Below, piece after piece: positions 35,243-45,819 of a DNA stretch of 64,000 bases (position 1 is the first letter of the stretch; each line of letters begins with the position of its first letter). Under the pieces are notes generated by a model. The model was given only the letters and a program-made list of their open reading frames with translations, made no database searches and had not been told where the DNA came from. This DNA comes from Galeruca laticollis (Eukaryota; Arthropoda; Insecta; Coleoptera; Chrysomelidae), in NCBI GenBank assembly GCA_963921935.1, contig OY998176.1:170868445-170932444 (forward strand), read 5' to 3'. The position numbers were made by a program, and so were the translations under genes.

Positions 35243-37216
35243 ATGAATAGTCAAAAAGGGAATCATAAATCGAGAACGAGGGCAACTTTAAATAGTAAAA
35301 ATAGAAAGGAATTACAAGCGGAGATGGAAACGGAGGTATTCGAAGAAAAAGATAGGGGACAAGAATTGAAACTACAAAAGGCGGAAGATGGAACAGAGAA
35401 GTACAAAACTCAAGAGATGTTGACACAGATGATACATATGATTAAAAAAGGCCAAGAAGAAAGCAAAAGAAATCAAGAGATAAATCAAAAATACCATGAA
35501 GAAAATAAAAAATATCATGAAGAAAATAAACGATATCAAGAAAAGACGGAAAAACAATACGAAGAAATACGAGAGATACTGAAACAAGAAGTACTACAAC
35601 TCAAGGAAACAGTGAATATTTTCAGAAAAGAGACTAAAAGAGATCAAGGACATTTTAAAGATGAAATAAGACAACAGAACGAACAATCCCACAAAGAAAT
35701 AGACAGAGTCAAATTTGTTATACATGAAAATCATAAAGATTATGAAAGAAATAAAATACAGATTTATGAGGATTTAAGTAACATAGAAAGCAAACTTATA
35801 CAACAAGATGAACAGATAATGGAGGTGAAAAATGAAGGAATCGTACGATATCAAGAAAATGAGGAGAAAATTCAAGTAATGGAGTCGAAAATTAAACAAA
35901 ATGGTTGGGAAATAAACAAAACTAAAACTGTCATCAAAGAAAGAACAGATAAGAAAAGTGAAAGTGGAATTGGAAGAGTAGGAGAGCTAGAAGAACACAT
36001 AAGAAGTTTGGAAAACAAATACAACACGGAAATTGAGGCTACAATAAAACAAATACTCAATAAGGGAAATGAATATAGGGTGATTAATTACAATCATTCA
36101 CCAAATAATCATAAATTCCATGGAGATATAAACAAAATATATCCAAAAGTATTCTTAAAAATTATATTTAACAAAATTAAATACATGAACAATCAAATAG
36201 AATTTAAGGAAATAATCAGAGATAATTTAACTGACAATGCACTTATTTGGTTCTCTGGAAGAGAGAATGAAATAAATGATTTCCATACTTTTGAAAAGTG
36301 TTTTCTAAGCTATTTCTGGGGAGAGAATGCTCAAACCATAGATAGGGAACAAATGTATTTCGGCAAACATGATGCTAAAATACATGATACAGTTAGTATA
36401 CATGCAACTAAATTATTTGCAATTGCACAACATTTAGATCCACCAATGAGTGAATCTGAAATCGTGACGTTTATATCTCGTCAATATAAACCAGAGATTG
36501 CAGAAACCATTGCAATTCATAATATAAAGACAATGGAACAATTAAATAATTATTTATTAAGAATTGAAAGAAATAGTTTCAATAAAAATACATCTAATCA
36601 ACAACAAAATATTAAAAATAATAAAAATAATAATACAAATAATAGGCAGCGTATAGATAGATATTATCATATATACAATAGAGATTATAATAATCATAAC
36701 AATTGGTATGATATTGACACAAGTAATAATTACAGTGCAAATAGATATCATTATAGAGATAACGATTTTATTAATTATTCAGAGAACAGAAATAGACATA
36801 ATCAAAACTATGAAAATAATGACAACAGACAAAATAATTATCATTATAACAGACAAAACGTTAACTACAACAAACAATACAATCATCAAAGATCAGAAGA
36901 GAACAGAAGTCAAAATAATCAGAGATGGAAATATAATAGAAGAGATAATCAAAACCAGAGACAATATGAACAAAGAATAGAGAACGAAGGCCAAAGAAAC
37001 CGGGAAAATGAGGGAAGGAACCGACAATTAAATCATCAAAGATATAGTCAAAGTGCAGAAAGAAGTATAAATGGGGATATGAATAGAAACAGAAACACAG
37101 AGAATCAAAGAAGAGCATTTTCAAACGAAAGAGATTGTAGAAGAGACAGTTATGACAGAAACGATACAAATAACACAACGACGAACAATACGGCAGTAAT
37201 GCCGGATTTTCAATAA
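35243..37216 (+). CDS. gag: gypsy Gag, 657 aa
   Basis: Forms the retrotransposon particle. Residues about 35-270 are a long charged coiled coil with repeated YHEENKKY-type heptads. About 285-445 match a Gag capsid (FHGDINKIYPKVFL, ALIWFSGRENEI, FEKCFLSYFWGE, MYFGKHDAKIHDTVSIHA, PEIAETIAIHNI). The rest is Asn/Arg-rich and low in complexity, likely RNA-binding in place of a classical zinc knuckle. The ATG is 51 bases after the primer site. The frame is intact. The pol frame overlaps its end in the -1 phase, consistent with -1 frameshifting. Confidence 0.85.
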   Translation: MNSQKGNHKSRTRATLNSKNRKELQAEMETEVFEEKDRGQELKLQKAEDGTEKYKTQEMLTQMIHMIKKGQEESKRNQEINQKYHEENKKYHEENKRYQEKTEKQYEEIREILKQEVLQLKETVNIFRKETKRDQGHFKDEIRQQNEQSHKEIDRVKFVIHENHKDYERNKIQIYEDLSNIESKLIQQDEQIMEVKNEGIVRYQENEEKIQVMESKIKQNGWEINKTKTVIKERTDKKSESGIGRVGELEEHIRSLENKYNTEIEATIKQILNKGNEYRVINYNHSPNNHKFHGDINKIYPKVFLKIIFNKIKYMNNQIEFKEIIRDNLTDNALIWFSGRENEINDFHTFEKCFLSYFWGENAQTIDREQMYFGKHDAKIHDTVSIHATKLFAIAQHLDPPMSESEIVTFISRQYKPEIAETIAIHNIKTMEQLNNYLLRIERNSFNKNTSNQQQNIKNNKNNNTNNRQRIDRYYHIYNRDYNNHNNWYDIDTSNNYSANRYHYRDNDFINYSENRNRHNQNYENNDNRQNNYHYNRQNVNYNKQYNHQRSEENRSQNNQRWKYNRRDNQNQRQYEQRIENEGQRNRENEGRNRQLNHQRYSQSAERSINGDMNRNRNTENQRRAFSNERDCRRDSYDRNDTNNTTTNNTAVMPDFQ

Positions 37217-37497
37217 ATTACGAGTCGCGTAGAAAAAAATCATTGTATATTTGTGGGTATGAACATCCCCGCGAATTCATTAAATTAAATGAAGATTTGG
37301 AAAGTGAAGAAACTACACGTCTCGTATATCTTAATGGTAAATATAAAGGAAAACAAATTATGATTATGATAGATACAGGTTCGGAAGCATCTTTAATAAA
37401 GGAAGAATTTCTAATAACAAATCCAGAACTAAGTAAACGTATTATAAAAATACTGAAAATTACACTAGTAGGTGCAAACAACAAAAAAATTATATGA
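37201..37497 (+). pseudogene. pol: gypsy protease region of pol
   Basis: In the -1 frame relative to gag. It contains a CGYEHPREF stretch, then the aspartic protease motif MIMIDTGSEASLI (D-T-G catalytic triplet) and a LVGANNKKI strand. It stops at 37495-37497; following protease sequence (VPNLDVVIVFGHDEL-like, 37565-37610) is in another frame with a stop. The enzyme would mature Gag-Pol, but this copy is broken. Confidence 0.75.
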
Positions 37498-37699
37498 AGT
37501 TAACAAAATGATGTACGTTGAAATAGATATTTAATCAGTGATAGTAAGTTTACAATTATTAGTGGTACCAAATTTGGATGTGGTAATTGTGTTTGGACAT
37601 GATGAGCTTAGCAAACATAAAGTCGTTATAGATTATAAAAACGAAAGTGTGTGGATAGTGGGTAAGTTTTAATGAAACAAGAAAAATAAAAAAAAACAA

Positions 37700-38233
37700 A
37701 TGCAAGAAACAAATTTAAGGAAAAAGATAGAAAAATATGAACAGAAGAAATTTAATTATATAGAAATTGGTGAACAGAATACAGAAAAAGATAAAATTCA
37801 TGAAGAGATAAGTTTAAAGCAAGTTAATTTAATGTGTAATGATAATGGTTTGAATATAAAAGTAAGCATGGATAATGTAAAGGATTTTCAGGAGAGTTAT
37901 GATATTGGTATGGATAATTTGGAGTTTAGGTATAATAATAATGGAATGGATTTTCAGGAGAGTTATGATATTGGTATGGATAATTTGAAGTTTAGGTGTG
38001 GTAATAATGGAGTGGAATTTCGGGAAAGATATGATGATTGTGTGGATAATAGAGAAAATGAGGGTACGAGATTGGTAATTAACGAAACATATGTAAAGGT
38101 ACAGGATAATTATGGGAATGATTATGATGAGGAAGAATGTGAAGATAGAAGTGAGAAATATCGAAAATTTCTTCAAAGTAAAAACTTACCCGATACCTTA
38201 CAAATATCAAGATGTAATCAAGAAAGAAATTGA
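37700..38233 (+). pseudogene. pol: protease-RT linker with internal tandem repeat
   Basis: A 177-residue charged segment between protease and RT. It contains a ~66-bp tandem repeat of two to three units (DFQESYDIGMDNLEFR, DFQESYDIGMDNLKFR, EFRERYDDCVDN). Its last residues are in a different phase from the RT start, which begins in an overlapping frame. Confidence 0.6.
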
Positions 38234-40612
38234 CAAGCTATTAAAAGAAGGAATAATAGAAAGAGCCAAAACACAATTTATAAACCCAATTGTAATAGTA
38301 AAAAAAAATCAGGTGATCTAAGAATTTGTTTAGATGCAAGGACAATAAATAAATACACAATCCCACAATATGAAACACCATTACCAATAGATGCTTTACT
38401 AGGCAGGATAACAAATGCACAATATTTTAATAAATTGGATCTACAGCATAGTTTTTGGTTATTACCATTACATGAACATAGTAGAAAATATTCAGGATTT
38501 TCAATAAACGGTCAAGTTTTTCAATTCAAATGTGTACCATTTGGTCTGCAATCAAGTTCTTCTGGATTAATTAGAGCATTGAATGTAATTTTCCATAAAT
38601 TTGATAAATTCGTCTTATATTATGTAGATGATATTCTAATATTCTCTCCGACGATACAGGAACACCTAAAACATATTAAAATAATTTTACATGCATTAGA
38701 CGAGGCAGGATTAAAAATAAATATCATGAAATGCCATTTCATAAAACAAGGAGTAACGTATTTGGGTTATACAATAAATTCGCAAGGAATTAAAATGGAC
38801 CCAGAAAGATTAAAAATTATGGAAGATTTCAAAATACCTAAAAATTTGAGAACATTAAGAGGTTTCATCGGATTGGTTAATTATTTCAAGAGAATATTAC
38901 CGAGTTTAAGCTTATTAGAATTGCCACTGATTGAGCTATTGAAGAAAAATGTACCATGGAAATGGACTACAGAAAGACAAAAAGCTTTTGAGGATACTAA
39001 AAGTATTTTCTTGAAAGAGCTACATGTGTATCGTCCAAAATATGACTTAACTTTTATAGTACGTAAAGATGCTAGTATGAAAAGATTTGCAGGAGTCATA
39101 TTGCAAATACAAAATAATAAAGAAGTGCCCATAGCATTTGTGTCCAGGGTTACAAAAACATATGAAAGGAAATATAGTGTAGGAGAATTAGAATTGGCAT
39201 GTATTATATTTACCATAAACAAATTCAGATATTACTTGTTAGGAAATAAGTTCCAACTAGAAACAGATAATCAATCTTTGATTCCGATATTAAATAGTAA
39301 ATATGCATCAAATAGAGTACACAGATGGGCATTATTATTGAACGAATACGATTTTGACATTAAACATATACCTGGAAAATTAAATATTTTGGCAGATGCA
39401 ATAACAAAAATGGATAGCGAGGTAGACAAACAACGAAATAAAATAAGGGTAGGAATCAACGCATTCAAAGATAATACAGGACTTTTCACATTAGAAACTA
39501 TTATAGAAAATCAAAAAGAACTGACGAGCAAACAATTAGCAAAAGCAAAAGAAGTGAATGGTATAATATGTAAGACCTATAATAAAGATGAGAAATATCT
39601 AATCACAGCCAATTTAGCTACAAGAATAATAGAAAGTTTACATAAACAATTTGGACATGTAGGAGTTCAAAAGACTTGGACAATTTTCAGGGAGACATAT
39701 TTTGCAACAAATGATAGAAATTTAACAAAAAACATTTTGAAACGATGTAAAATTTGCCAATTTGCGAAAGAAAAGAACCAACATAATGAAGGTACGCCAA
39801 AGTCAATTATAGCTGACAAACCGTTAAGAATAATAGCAATAGATTTCCTATCAAATTTAATCACAAGTAAACATGGGAATAAACATATTCTAGTAATAGT
39901 GGATGTATTTTCGAAATTTTTGGAATTATATCCTACAAAAAGCACCGACCGTAAAACTATACAATCAATGATGGTAAAATATTTAAAAAAATATGGACAA
40001 CCAGAAAATTGTATATTAGACAATGCAACCTATTTTAATAATAGCAATTTCATGGAATTTCTAAGAAAGAACGATATTCAAGCAAAGTTTATAAGCATAA
40101 GACATCCACAGCCAAACCCTGCAAAACGTTATATAAAAGAAACGATAAAATACTTACGCATAATGGTTAAAGAAGATCACACAGAATGGGATCAACATCT
40201 AACGGATGTATCATATTATATAAACAATGTCCCAAACTCTAACACTGAAGTAGCCCTAATAACATTATTTTTGAATATCCAACCAGACAGACCTTGGGTA
40301 AATAGTAATCCTGAAAATAATAACGAATTAATAAATAAAGTAAATCATAGACTACAAAGAGCAGCAGATAAATATAAAAAGAGACAAGAAAAGAAAATGA
40401 AGAAAACAATGTATTTCAATAAGGGAGATCTAGTAATAATTAAGACACTTAGAGTAACAAATTTCAAGAAAAATCGAGATGCGTAACTTGTACTACCATA
40501 TGAAGGGCCATATATAATTAACAATTCGCATGGTATGAATTAGCGAATCCATATAACGGATTGAAAAGAGGAATTTTTCATATATCACAAATATATAAAT
40601 ATTATGAATAAA
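38112..40612 (+). pseudogene. pol: gypsy RT, RNase H and integrase
   Basis: RT starts around VKTYPIPYKYQDVIKKEID (38180) and shifts frame in an A-run near 38303. The main frame from 38435 runs 683 codons: RT with YYVDDILIFS (residues 62-71), RNase H with RKDAS (about 208), GELELA and ETDNQS (about 276), integrase zinc-binding part HKQFGHVG...CKICQ (about 401-440), core with IDFLSN (D about 468) and LDNATYF (D about 527). At the third catalytic position, NPAKRYIKE has Lys where the family has Glu (NP-x-ER). A further shift near 40487 precedes the C-terminal YEGPYIINN and HISQIYKYYE-like end. Together these make the copy inactive. Confidence 0.88.
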
Positions 40613-40720
40613 TAAGTTGAGGAATTTATCGAGTTAATATAATCAGTATTAGATTTTTGTTGGTATTAGTTAAAGAAAAATTTTTATATCATTTCTTATA
40701 CAAGAAATGGATATAAAAAC

Positions 40721-40731
40721 TTTTGGGAAAG
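40721..40731 (+). promoter_or_regulatory. polypurine tract before 3' LTR
   Basis: TTTTGGGAAAG lies directly before the 3' LTR start, the position where plus-strand synthesis is primed. Confidence 0.5.
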
Positions 40732-42188
40732 TTGAGCCATCTTCGTATATTGTTAATATAATGTCAGATGATCCTCATATAAACATTTATGACATTTTGA
40801 AATAACAGGAGAAGAAAGGTTAATTTATTTTGACATAAACGTCAATATTAATGGATCAACAGAGTATATTTAAAAATTATTGTATCGTTACGAATAATAT
40901 AGTAAAGAAAACAAAATTAAACAATTTGTTCAGGTAGATAAGTTAATTTAAGTCGGTACACAACGTTAATTACAAAAAAATGTGATTGGTGATAAGTGCG
41001 CGACATGTAGAAAAAATCGTATTCGAAAGTGACCAATGACAATCAAGATACGAAATTTGCGGAAAAATATATGAATTATTCATCAAAAGTTTATATAAAA
41101 ATAACTAGTAGGAACGGAAAAAAAAAGAAAAATAATTAGTTGTTGATGTTGGAAAATGAAATGAGAGTAGTAACAATTTGAAAACATTGAGGAATTTTAA
41201 AGAAAAAGTATTTAGATTATATTGCGAAGAAACAATTTATTTGATTTTCAATCAAGGAAAAGACACAAATAATGATATTATGAAAGAATTTGAAGAGATT
41301 TCAAATGTATGAAATTGTCTTATCAAGAAGAAAATTGTTGATTTTGAAATAAGAAGATAGAGACATATAAAGGTTGCAAGAAAAAGTAAAATTCCCGAAA
41401 AGTATAAGGAAATGTACCGAAAATTATATTTATAAAAATGACAAAACTTACGTTGTATACATGTCAGTGACATCATTGGGTGACAAATATTCACCAAGAA
41501 AGACACCCATATTAGAGGAAAGTCCAGATATATATTCTGAGGAATAACATATAAAACTAAGTTCCATTAACACATAATATCCTTGTCATCCAGTAATTTC
41601 GTCAAGAAGAAGCTTGGAACATAGATTTGTCGTATATCTAAAAAGGTGATTAAATTTATCATTGAGCCGCCATTACAGCAGAGACAATTGTGAGTAATTG
41701 TATATAGTTTTATTATTACTGATATTTTGCAAAAAGGAAAGCTTACCTTTATTCCAATAACGATAAAATAATTCATTTTAACTCCAAGATCGATATAATA
41801 TTTCATTTGTATAAAATAAACATACAATGTAATCACTCTATGTTTTGAATGTTTTTACTGTTCATTCCCGACAAGCTCGAAGCGTTAACGAGGAGAAACG
41901 AACATCGTTTGAGTTTGCGCACTGTTGTATTATATATGGGATATAGAGTATAAATGATAAGTAGTTGTTTGATAATATTATCTGAAATATTATAAAATTT
42001 TATTCGATGCATGGTTGTAGAGATATTAAATAAAGAACTGTTTTGAATGTATTTTGCTAAATAAAATAATTGAATATAATTTATTTCGATAGAACCTGAC
42101 CAAAATGAGATTATGAATTTACGACTATACGTGGTGATATAAAATTTCATTCATACATATAATAATTACACTCACGTATACGTAGTAA
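40732..42188 (+). repeat. 3' LTR, 1,457 bp
   Basis: Shares its first ~440 bp and last ~100 bp with the 5' LTR. The extra middle segment (about 41173-42089) codes for nothing recognised but has a GAGTATAAATG box near 41946 and AATAAA signals near 42030 and 42061, so it may be original LTR DNA lost from the 5' copy rather than an insertion. Confidence 0.8.
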
Positions 42189-42196
42189 TATATATA

Positions 42197-42223
42197 CGAG
42201 GGCAATTCAGAAACTAACCTCCG
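42197..42223 (+). repeat. left terminal inverted repeat of mariner
   Basis: 27 bp identical to the complement of 43503-43529. Confidence 0.93.
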
Positions 42224-42295
42224 GTTGATTGAAAAAAATACACCAAGTTAAGTAAAAATATTTTAATATATACATCTTACAACTACATCTTTGCA

Positions 42296-43384
42296 CTATT
42301 TTTCGACATAGTCTCCATAACGATTGAGGCACTTATCGTATCTCTTCACAAGCTTTGAAATTCCTTCTGCATAAAAATCACCCGCTTGTGCCTTGAGCCA
42401 GCCTGTGACCGCATCTTTGAGCTCTTCGTCGTCATCAAACCGCTGGGACCCGAGCCATTTCTTCATATGCATGAAGAGGTGATAATCGCTTGGCGCCAGA
42501 TCTGGGCTGTAAGGTGGATGGTTGAAAACGTCCCACTTGAAGGACTCAAGAAGGGCTGTTGTTCTGCGAGCAGAGTGAGGACGGGCGTTATCGTGCAAAA
42601 AAACGATACCGGAAGTCAGCATACCACGGCGTTTGTTCTGTATAGCCCGTCGTAATGTTTTTAGTGTTTCACAGTACACGTCTTGATTAATGGTCGTCCC
42701 ACGTTCCATGAATTCAACCAACAACACCCCTTTGGCATCCCAAAACACCGTTGCCATCAGTTTTCTGGCAGAAAAATCTTGCCGGGCTTTTTTTGGTTTG
42801 GTAGGCGAATCTGAATGTGCCCACATCTTTGATTGTTCTTTTGTCTTAGGGTTCACGTACTTAATCCAGGTTTCGTCACCGGTCACGATTCTGTTTAACA
42901 ATGGTTCTCCTTCGTCCTCATAACGTGACAGAAAGTCTAATGCAGAGGCCATTCTTTGACTTTTGTGGTGGTCGGTAAGAATTTTGGGCACCCATCGTGC
43001 ACAGAACTTACGGTAACCCAATCTTGCTGTCACTATCTCGTACAAAAGAGTCTTAGAAATCTGTGGAAAATCAGTAGACAACTCCGCCATTGTGAAACGT
43101 CGATTTTCACGAACTTTTGCATCAACTGTCTGAACGAGTTCGTCAGTCACCAAGGATGGTCTACCACTCCTCTCTTCATCATGAACGTTTTCTCGTCCAC
43201 TTTTAAATAAACGTACCCATTCACGGACAACTCCTTCACTCATAACTTTTGGTCCGTACACGGCACAAAGCTCACGATGAATAGCTGCTGCAGAGTATCC
43301 TTTGGCTGTAAAAAACCTTATAACAGCACGCACTTCACATTTGGCGGGATTTTCTATTGCAGCACACATTTCAAACTGCCACAA
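42296..43384 (-). CDS. mariner transposase, DD34D, 362 aa
   Basis: Cut-and-paste transposase. The N-terminal paired helix-turn-helix (about 10-110) includes EERSGRPSLV. The linker has WVPKILTDHHKSQRM, a variant of the WVPHEL signature. Catalytic residues are D170 (IVTGDETWIKYV), D265 (VFLHDNARPHSA) and D300 (YSPDLAPSDYHLF), the canonical DD34D spacing. The frame is uninterrupted. Mariner proteins are usually about 345 aa, so translation may start at the second Met (MCAAIENPAKCEV, 43369). Together with matching termini this is a likely active or very recent copy. Confidence 0.95.
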   Translation of the reverse strand: MWQFEMCAAIENPAKCEVRAVIRFFTAKGYSAAAIHRELCAVYGPKVMSEGVVREWVRLFKSGRENVHDEERSGRPSLVTDELVQTVDAKVRENRRFTMAELSTDFPQISKTLLYEIVTARLGYRKFCARWVPKILTDHHKSQRMASALDFLSRYEDEGEPLLNRIVTGDETWIKYVNPKTKEQSKMWAHSDSPTKPKKARQDFSARKLMATVFWDAKGVLLVEFMERGTTINQDVYCETLKTLRRAIQNKRRGMLTSGIVFLHDNARPHSARRTTALLESFKWDVFNHPPYSPDLAPSDYHLFMHMKKWLGSQRFDDDEELKDAVTGWLKAQAGDFYAEGISKLVKRYDKCLNRYGDYVEK

Positions 43385-43502
43385 AAACTAAACTAGCGCA
43401 GGTACGATGTTCACTCGACTACGGCTTGATGCCGACTGACCTGCTGAGCGTGTGAATGCACAGATGGCGCGCTACTCCCCCACTACCCGCACTGTGACCA
43501 AT

Positions 43503-43528
43503 CGGAGGTTAGTTTCTGAATTGCCCTC

Positions 43529-43529
<1 letters not shown>
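43503..43529 (-). repeat. right terminal inverted repeat of mariner
   Basis: Complement of the left end. Confidence 0.93.

Positions 43530-43561
<32 letters not shown>
43530..43561. repeat. (TA)n microsatellite
   Basis: About 32 bp of alternating TA between the mariner and a PLE fragment. Confidence 0.95.
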
Positions 43562-43565
<4 letters not shown>

Positions 43566-44350
43566 GGTCAATGAAAAGGCGAGAATGTTTAACTTAGGAT
43601 TACTGCTCAGCAATTGGTTGAAAAGTTTCATCTGGATTTTTATTAAAGAGTTGAGTGGATTATTGGAAGGCCGTATATTCGAGGAATACGGGATGTTTTT
43701 TCTTGTAATATGAGCTTAGCTTTTATGTCGGGAGGTAGTTGTGACTTATTGATGCATGTTTTTGTTGTCTTTTCCAGGTATGTAGTAGGGTCATTAGGGA
43801 CCATTTCGTAGTCGGCAGTGTTGAGAAGATTATTAATGTTATTCAGATATGAAGAGATATTGAGTACGACCGTAGCATTGCCATTATCGGCTGGGAGGAC
43901 CACACTATTTGAGCTGTTATGAATATCTTTGATAGCCTGAATTTCTTTGAAGGTCGGGTTTTAAGGAAGAGGTTTTGATGTTCGGAGGACCTGGGCAACA
44001 TCTTGCCTAATAATTTGGGCTTGATTGGAAGGGAGAAGAGAGAAAGCTTCCTCAGTTTGGCAAATGATCGTTTCTATTGGAATGAATATGGGTGTGACAG
44101 CGTAATTAAAGCGTTTGGCAAGACGCTGTTTGGCGTGTTCCGAAATATGTATGTCGGAGTAATTGTGAGCAACTGTATTAATAGCTAGGGTTTTTTGAGG
44201 TGGTTTTTGAAGTGAGATAAGCTGAGATAGCTTGTTTATTGGGTTTCGGTTTTTTGGTCATAGGGCTAATAATATATAAGCTTTAATATTTGTGAAATCA
44301 TATATTCTGCTTATAATTATTAAACATCAGGTAGGCGTCACATGAAAAGT
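43562..44350 (-). pseudogene. PLE 5'-region fragment
   Basis: The minus-strand frame 43903-43643 has VVLPADNGNATVVLN, NNLLNTADYEMVPND and IPRIYGLPIIH, the N-terminal RT region of a PLE (KADKGNATVV...GLPKIHK in relatives). Upstream to about 44250 similarity is too decayed to read. At 44257-44349 lies an inverted copy of the 3' region found beside the GIY-YIG gene at 26.2-26.4 kb. The downstream side ends at the (TA)n tract. Confidence 0.65.
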
Positions 44351-44769
44351 AATTTTTGTTCACCATTTTTTCAATATATTGTTGAACTACTTAGAAACAG
44401 TTAGTTTCATTTTAAAAAGTAATATTTTGTAGTTAGTATTCCAAATACTCATGTCTTCAAAATACAGTCGAACATAATTACACTCAGCAATATAATTAGT
44501 AGGTGTCTTCTACCGGAAATAATAATCACTATTCAGCAATTGCTCAATGTACTTTGGCTATGGAATATGTCCAGAAGGTCCAAATCAGCTGGAATCATAG
44601 AATACTGTCTTGGCCATTAGTTAATATATCCCTATTCAATAAGATGGAACTCTTTTACCATTCTTTATTGCTGCTTATGAGAGGTAAATCAAAATTGAAT
44701 TACTTATTTGATAAGTTGGGTAAGACTAAAACTTTCTCATCTATATAACTAGTATTGAAACCAATTGTA
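44351..44769. other. unassigned AT-rich sequence
   Basis: No recognised gene or repeat before the copia LTR. Confidence 0.45.
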
Positions 44770-44987
44770 TGTTCGTCATTGCAACATCTAGTTAAATTTA
44801 CTTCAATTAACTTTATATCATTTGAATTTATAATACATTATGTGAACAGTACCTTATTTTCAATTTTGACATTTAATAGTTGAATGACATATTTATTGTG
44901 TTACAAAACTAAGAAAAAAGCGCATGTGTTTCATTTCTCATTGCATTTCACATTTTAGTAATTCCAAAACATCTGCTTTATTTAACA
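44770..44987 (+). repeat. copia 5' LTR, 218 bp
   Basis: TGTTCGTCATTGCAACATC at the start and TTTATTTAACA at the end; about 95% similar by eye to the 3' LTR. Confidence 0.9.
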
Positions 44988-45003
44988 GTTTATGGACCCG
45001 GAA
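44988..45003 (+). promoter_or_regulatory. copia primer-binding site
   Basis: GTTTATGGACCCGG directly after the LTR resembles GGTTATGGGCCCAG, the Drosophila copia primer site, which pairs with an internal (anticodon-side) part of tRNA-iMet rather than its 3' end. Confidence 0.6.
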
Positions 45004-45090
45004 AATTGTAATCGAGCTATGGGAAACATCAATAATTTAACTGGCGCATATATTTTCAAGTTTTAATAAAGTATAAAAAAAAACACAAAA

Positions 45091-45780
45091 ATGTCTGATT
45101 TGACAAAAGTGCAGGTAACGAAACTAAATGATGGAAACTATCAAGTCTGGAAGTACAAAATGGAACATTTATTGATAAAAGAAGATTTATAGACAACAAT
45201 CATCGAAGAAGCACCATCAGATAGAACTCAACTAGAGGCATGGAATAAAAAAGACGGTAAAGCACGTGCATATATTGGTTTGTTTGTAGAGGACGATCAA
45301 ATTATTCATATTAAGAATAAAACATCGGCAAAAGCATCGTGGGAAGCATTAAAAGAATATCATCAATAATCAACTTTATCAACACTTTTAAGGCGGTTAT
45401 GTCGAATGATATTGCCTGAAGGTGGAAATATGCAAACACATTTAAATGCAATGGACGAATGTATAGATCAAATTACAACATTAGGTGAATCAATTGCAGA
45501 TGCTCTTTCAGTTGCGTTATATTTATCAAGTTTATCCGAAAGTTATGGTGTTTTAATAACAAACTTTTGGAAGAATATAGACGACGACAAGAAATCGAAA
45601 TTGTTAATGAAGGTGGTGAAAAAGCATTGAAAGCCATAGAAGAAAACAGTGTATCAGGCAGTTCAAAATCAAAGTATTGTTCATTATTTAAGAAAAGGTC
45701 ACATCAAAAGTGAATGCCGTAAATTAGCAGCATGGAAACAGAGCAAAGAGAAAAAAATCAAGGTCAACGACAGGCAAATA
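45091..45780 (+). pseudogene. gag: copia Gag region
   Basis: Starts MSDLTKVQVTKLNDGNYQVW, the usual copia Gag opening (L-G-NY--W). In-frame stops occur at 45190-45192 (TAG) and 45367-45369 (TAA). The frame continues (ILPEGGNMQTHLNAMDEC, SLSESYGVLITNF) and shifts near 45615. A decayed zinc-knuckle region follows (CSLFKKRSHQK, ECRKLA). Not functional. Confidence 0.85.
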
Positions 45781-45819
45781 CAGTACAAAACATAAGTGAT
45801 AATTAAGGTGATTCTATAT

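Larger units (their letters stand above)
34652..42188 (+). mobile_element. Ty3/gypsy LTR retrotransposon, complete but mutated
   Basis: Two related LTRs (34652-35192 and 40732-42188) enclose gag, protease, RT, RNase H and integrase in order. TATA flanks both outer ends (34648-34651, 42189-42192), a 4-bp target duplication typical of gypsy-like elements that choose TATA sites. No envelope gene is present. It is defective: frame breaks in pol and a changed integrase active-site residue. Confidence 0.88.
42197..43529 (-). mobile_element. intact mariner element with TA duplication
   Basis: 1,333 bp. The ends CGAGGGCAATTCAGAAACTA and its complement match perfectly over 27 bp (on through ACCTCCG). 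TA flanks both sides (42195-42196, 43530-43531). It sits four bases beyond the gypsy element's target duplication and against a (TA)n tract, so both elements used the same TA-rich target. Confidence 0.95.

Noticed and set aside
35372..37178. Minus-strand hydrophobic frames opposite gag
   Set aside because: Shadows of the A-rich gag coding strand; F/I/L-rich by composition only.
42386..43210. Plus-strand frames opposite the mariner transposase
   Set aside because: Antisense shadows of an intact, well-conserved gene.
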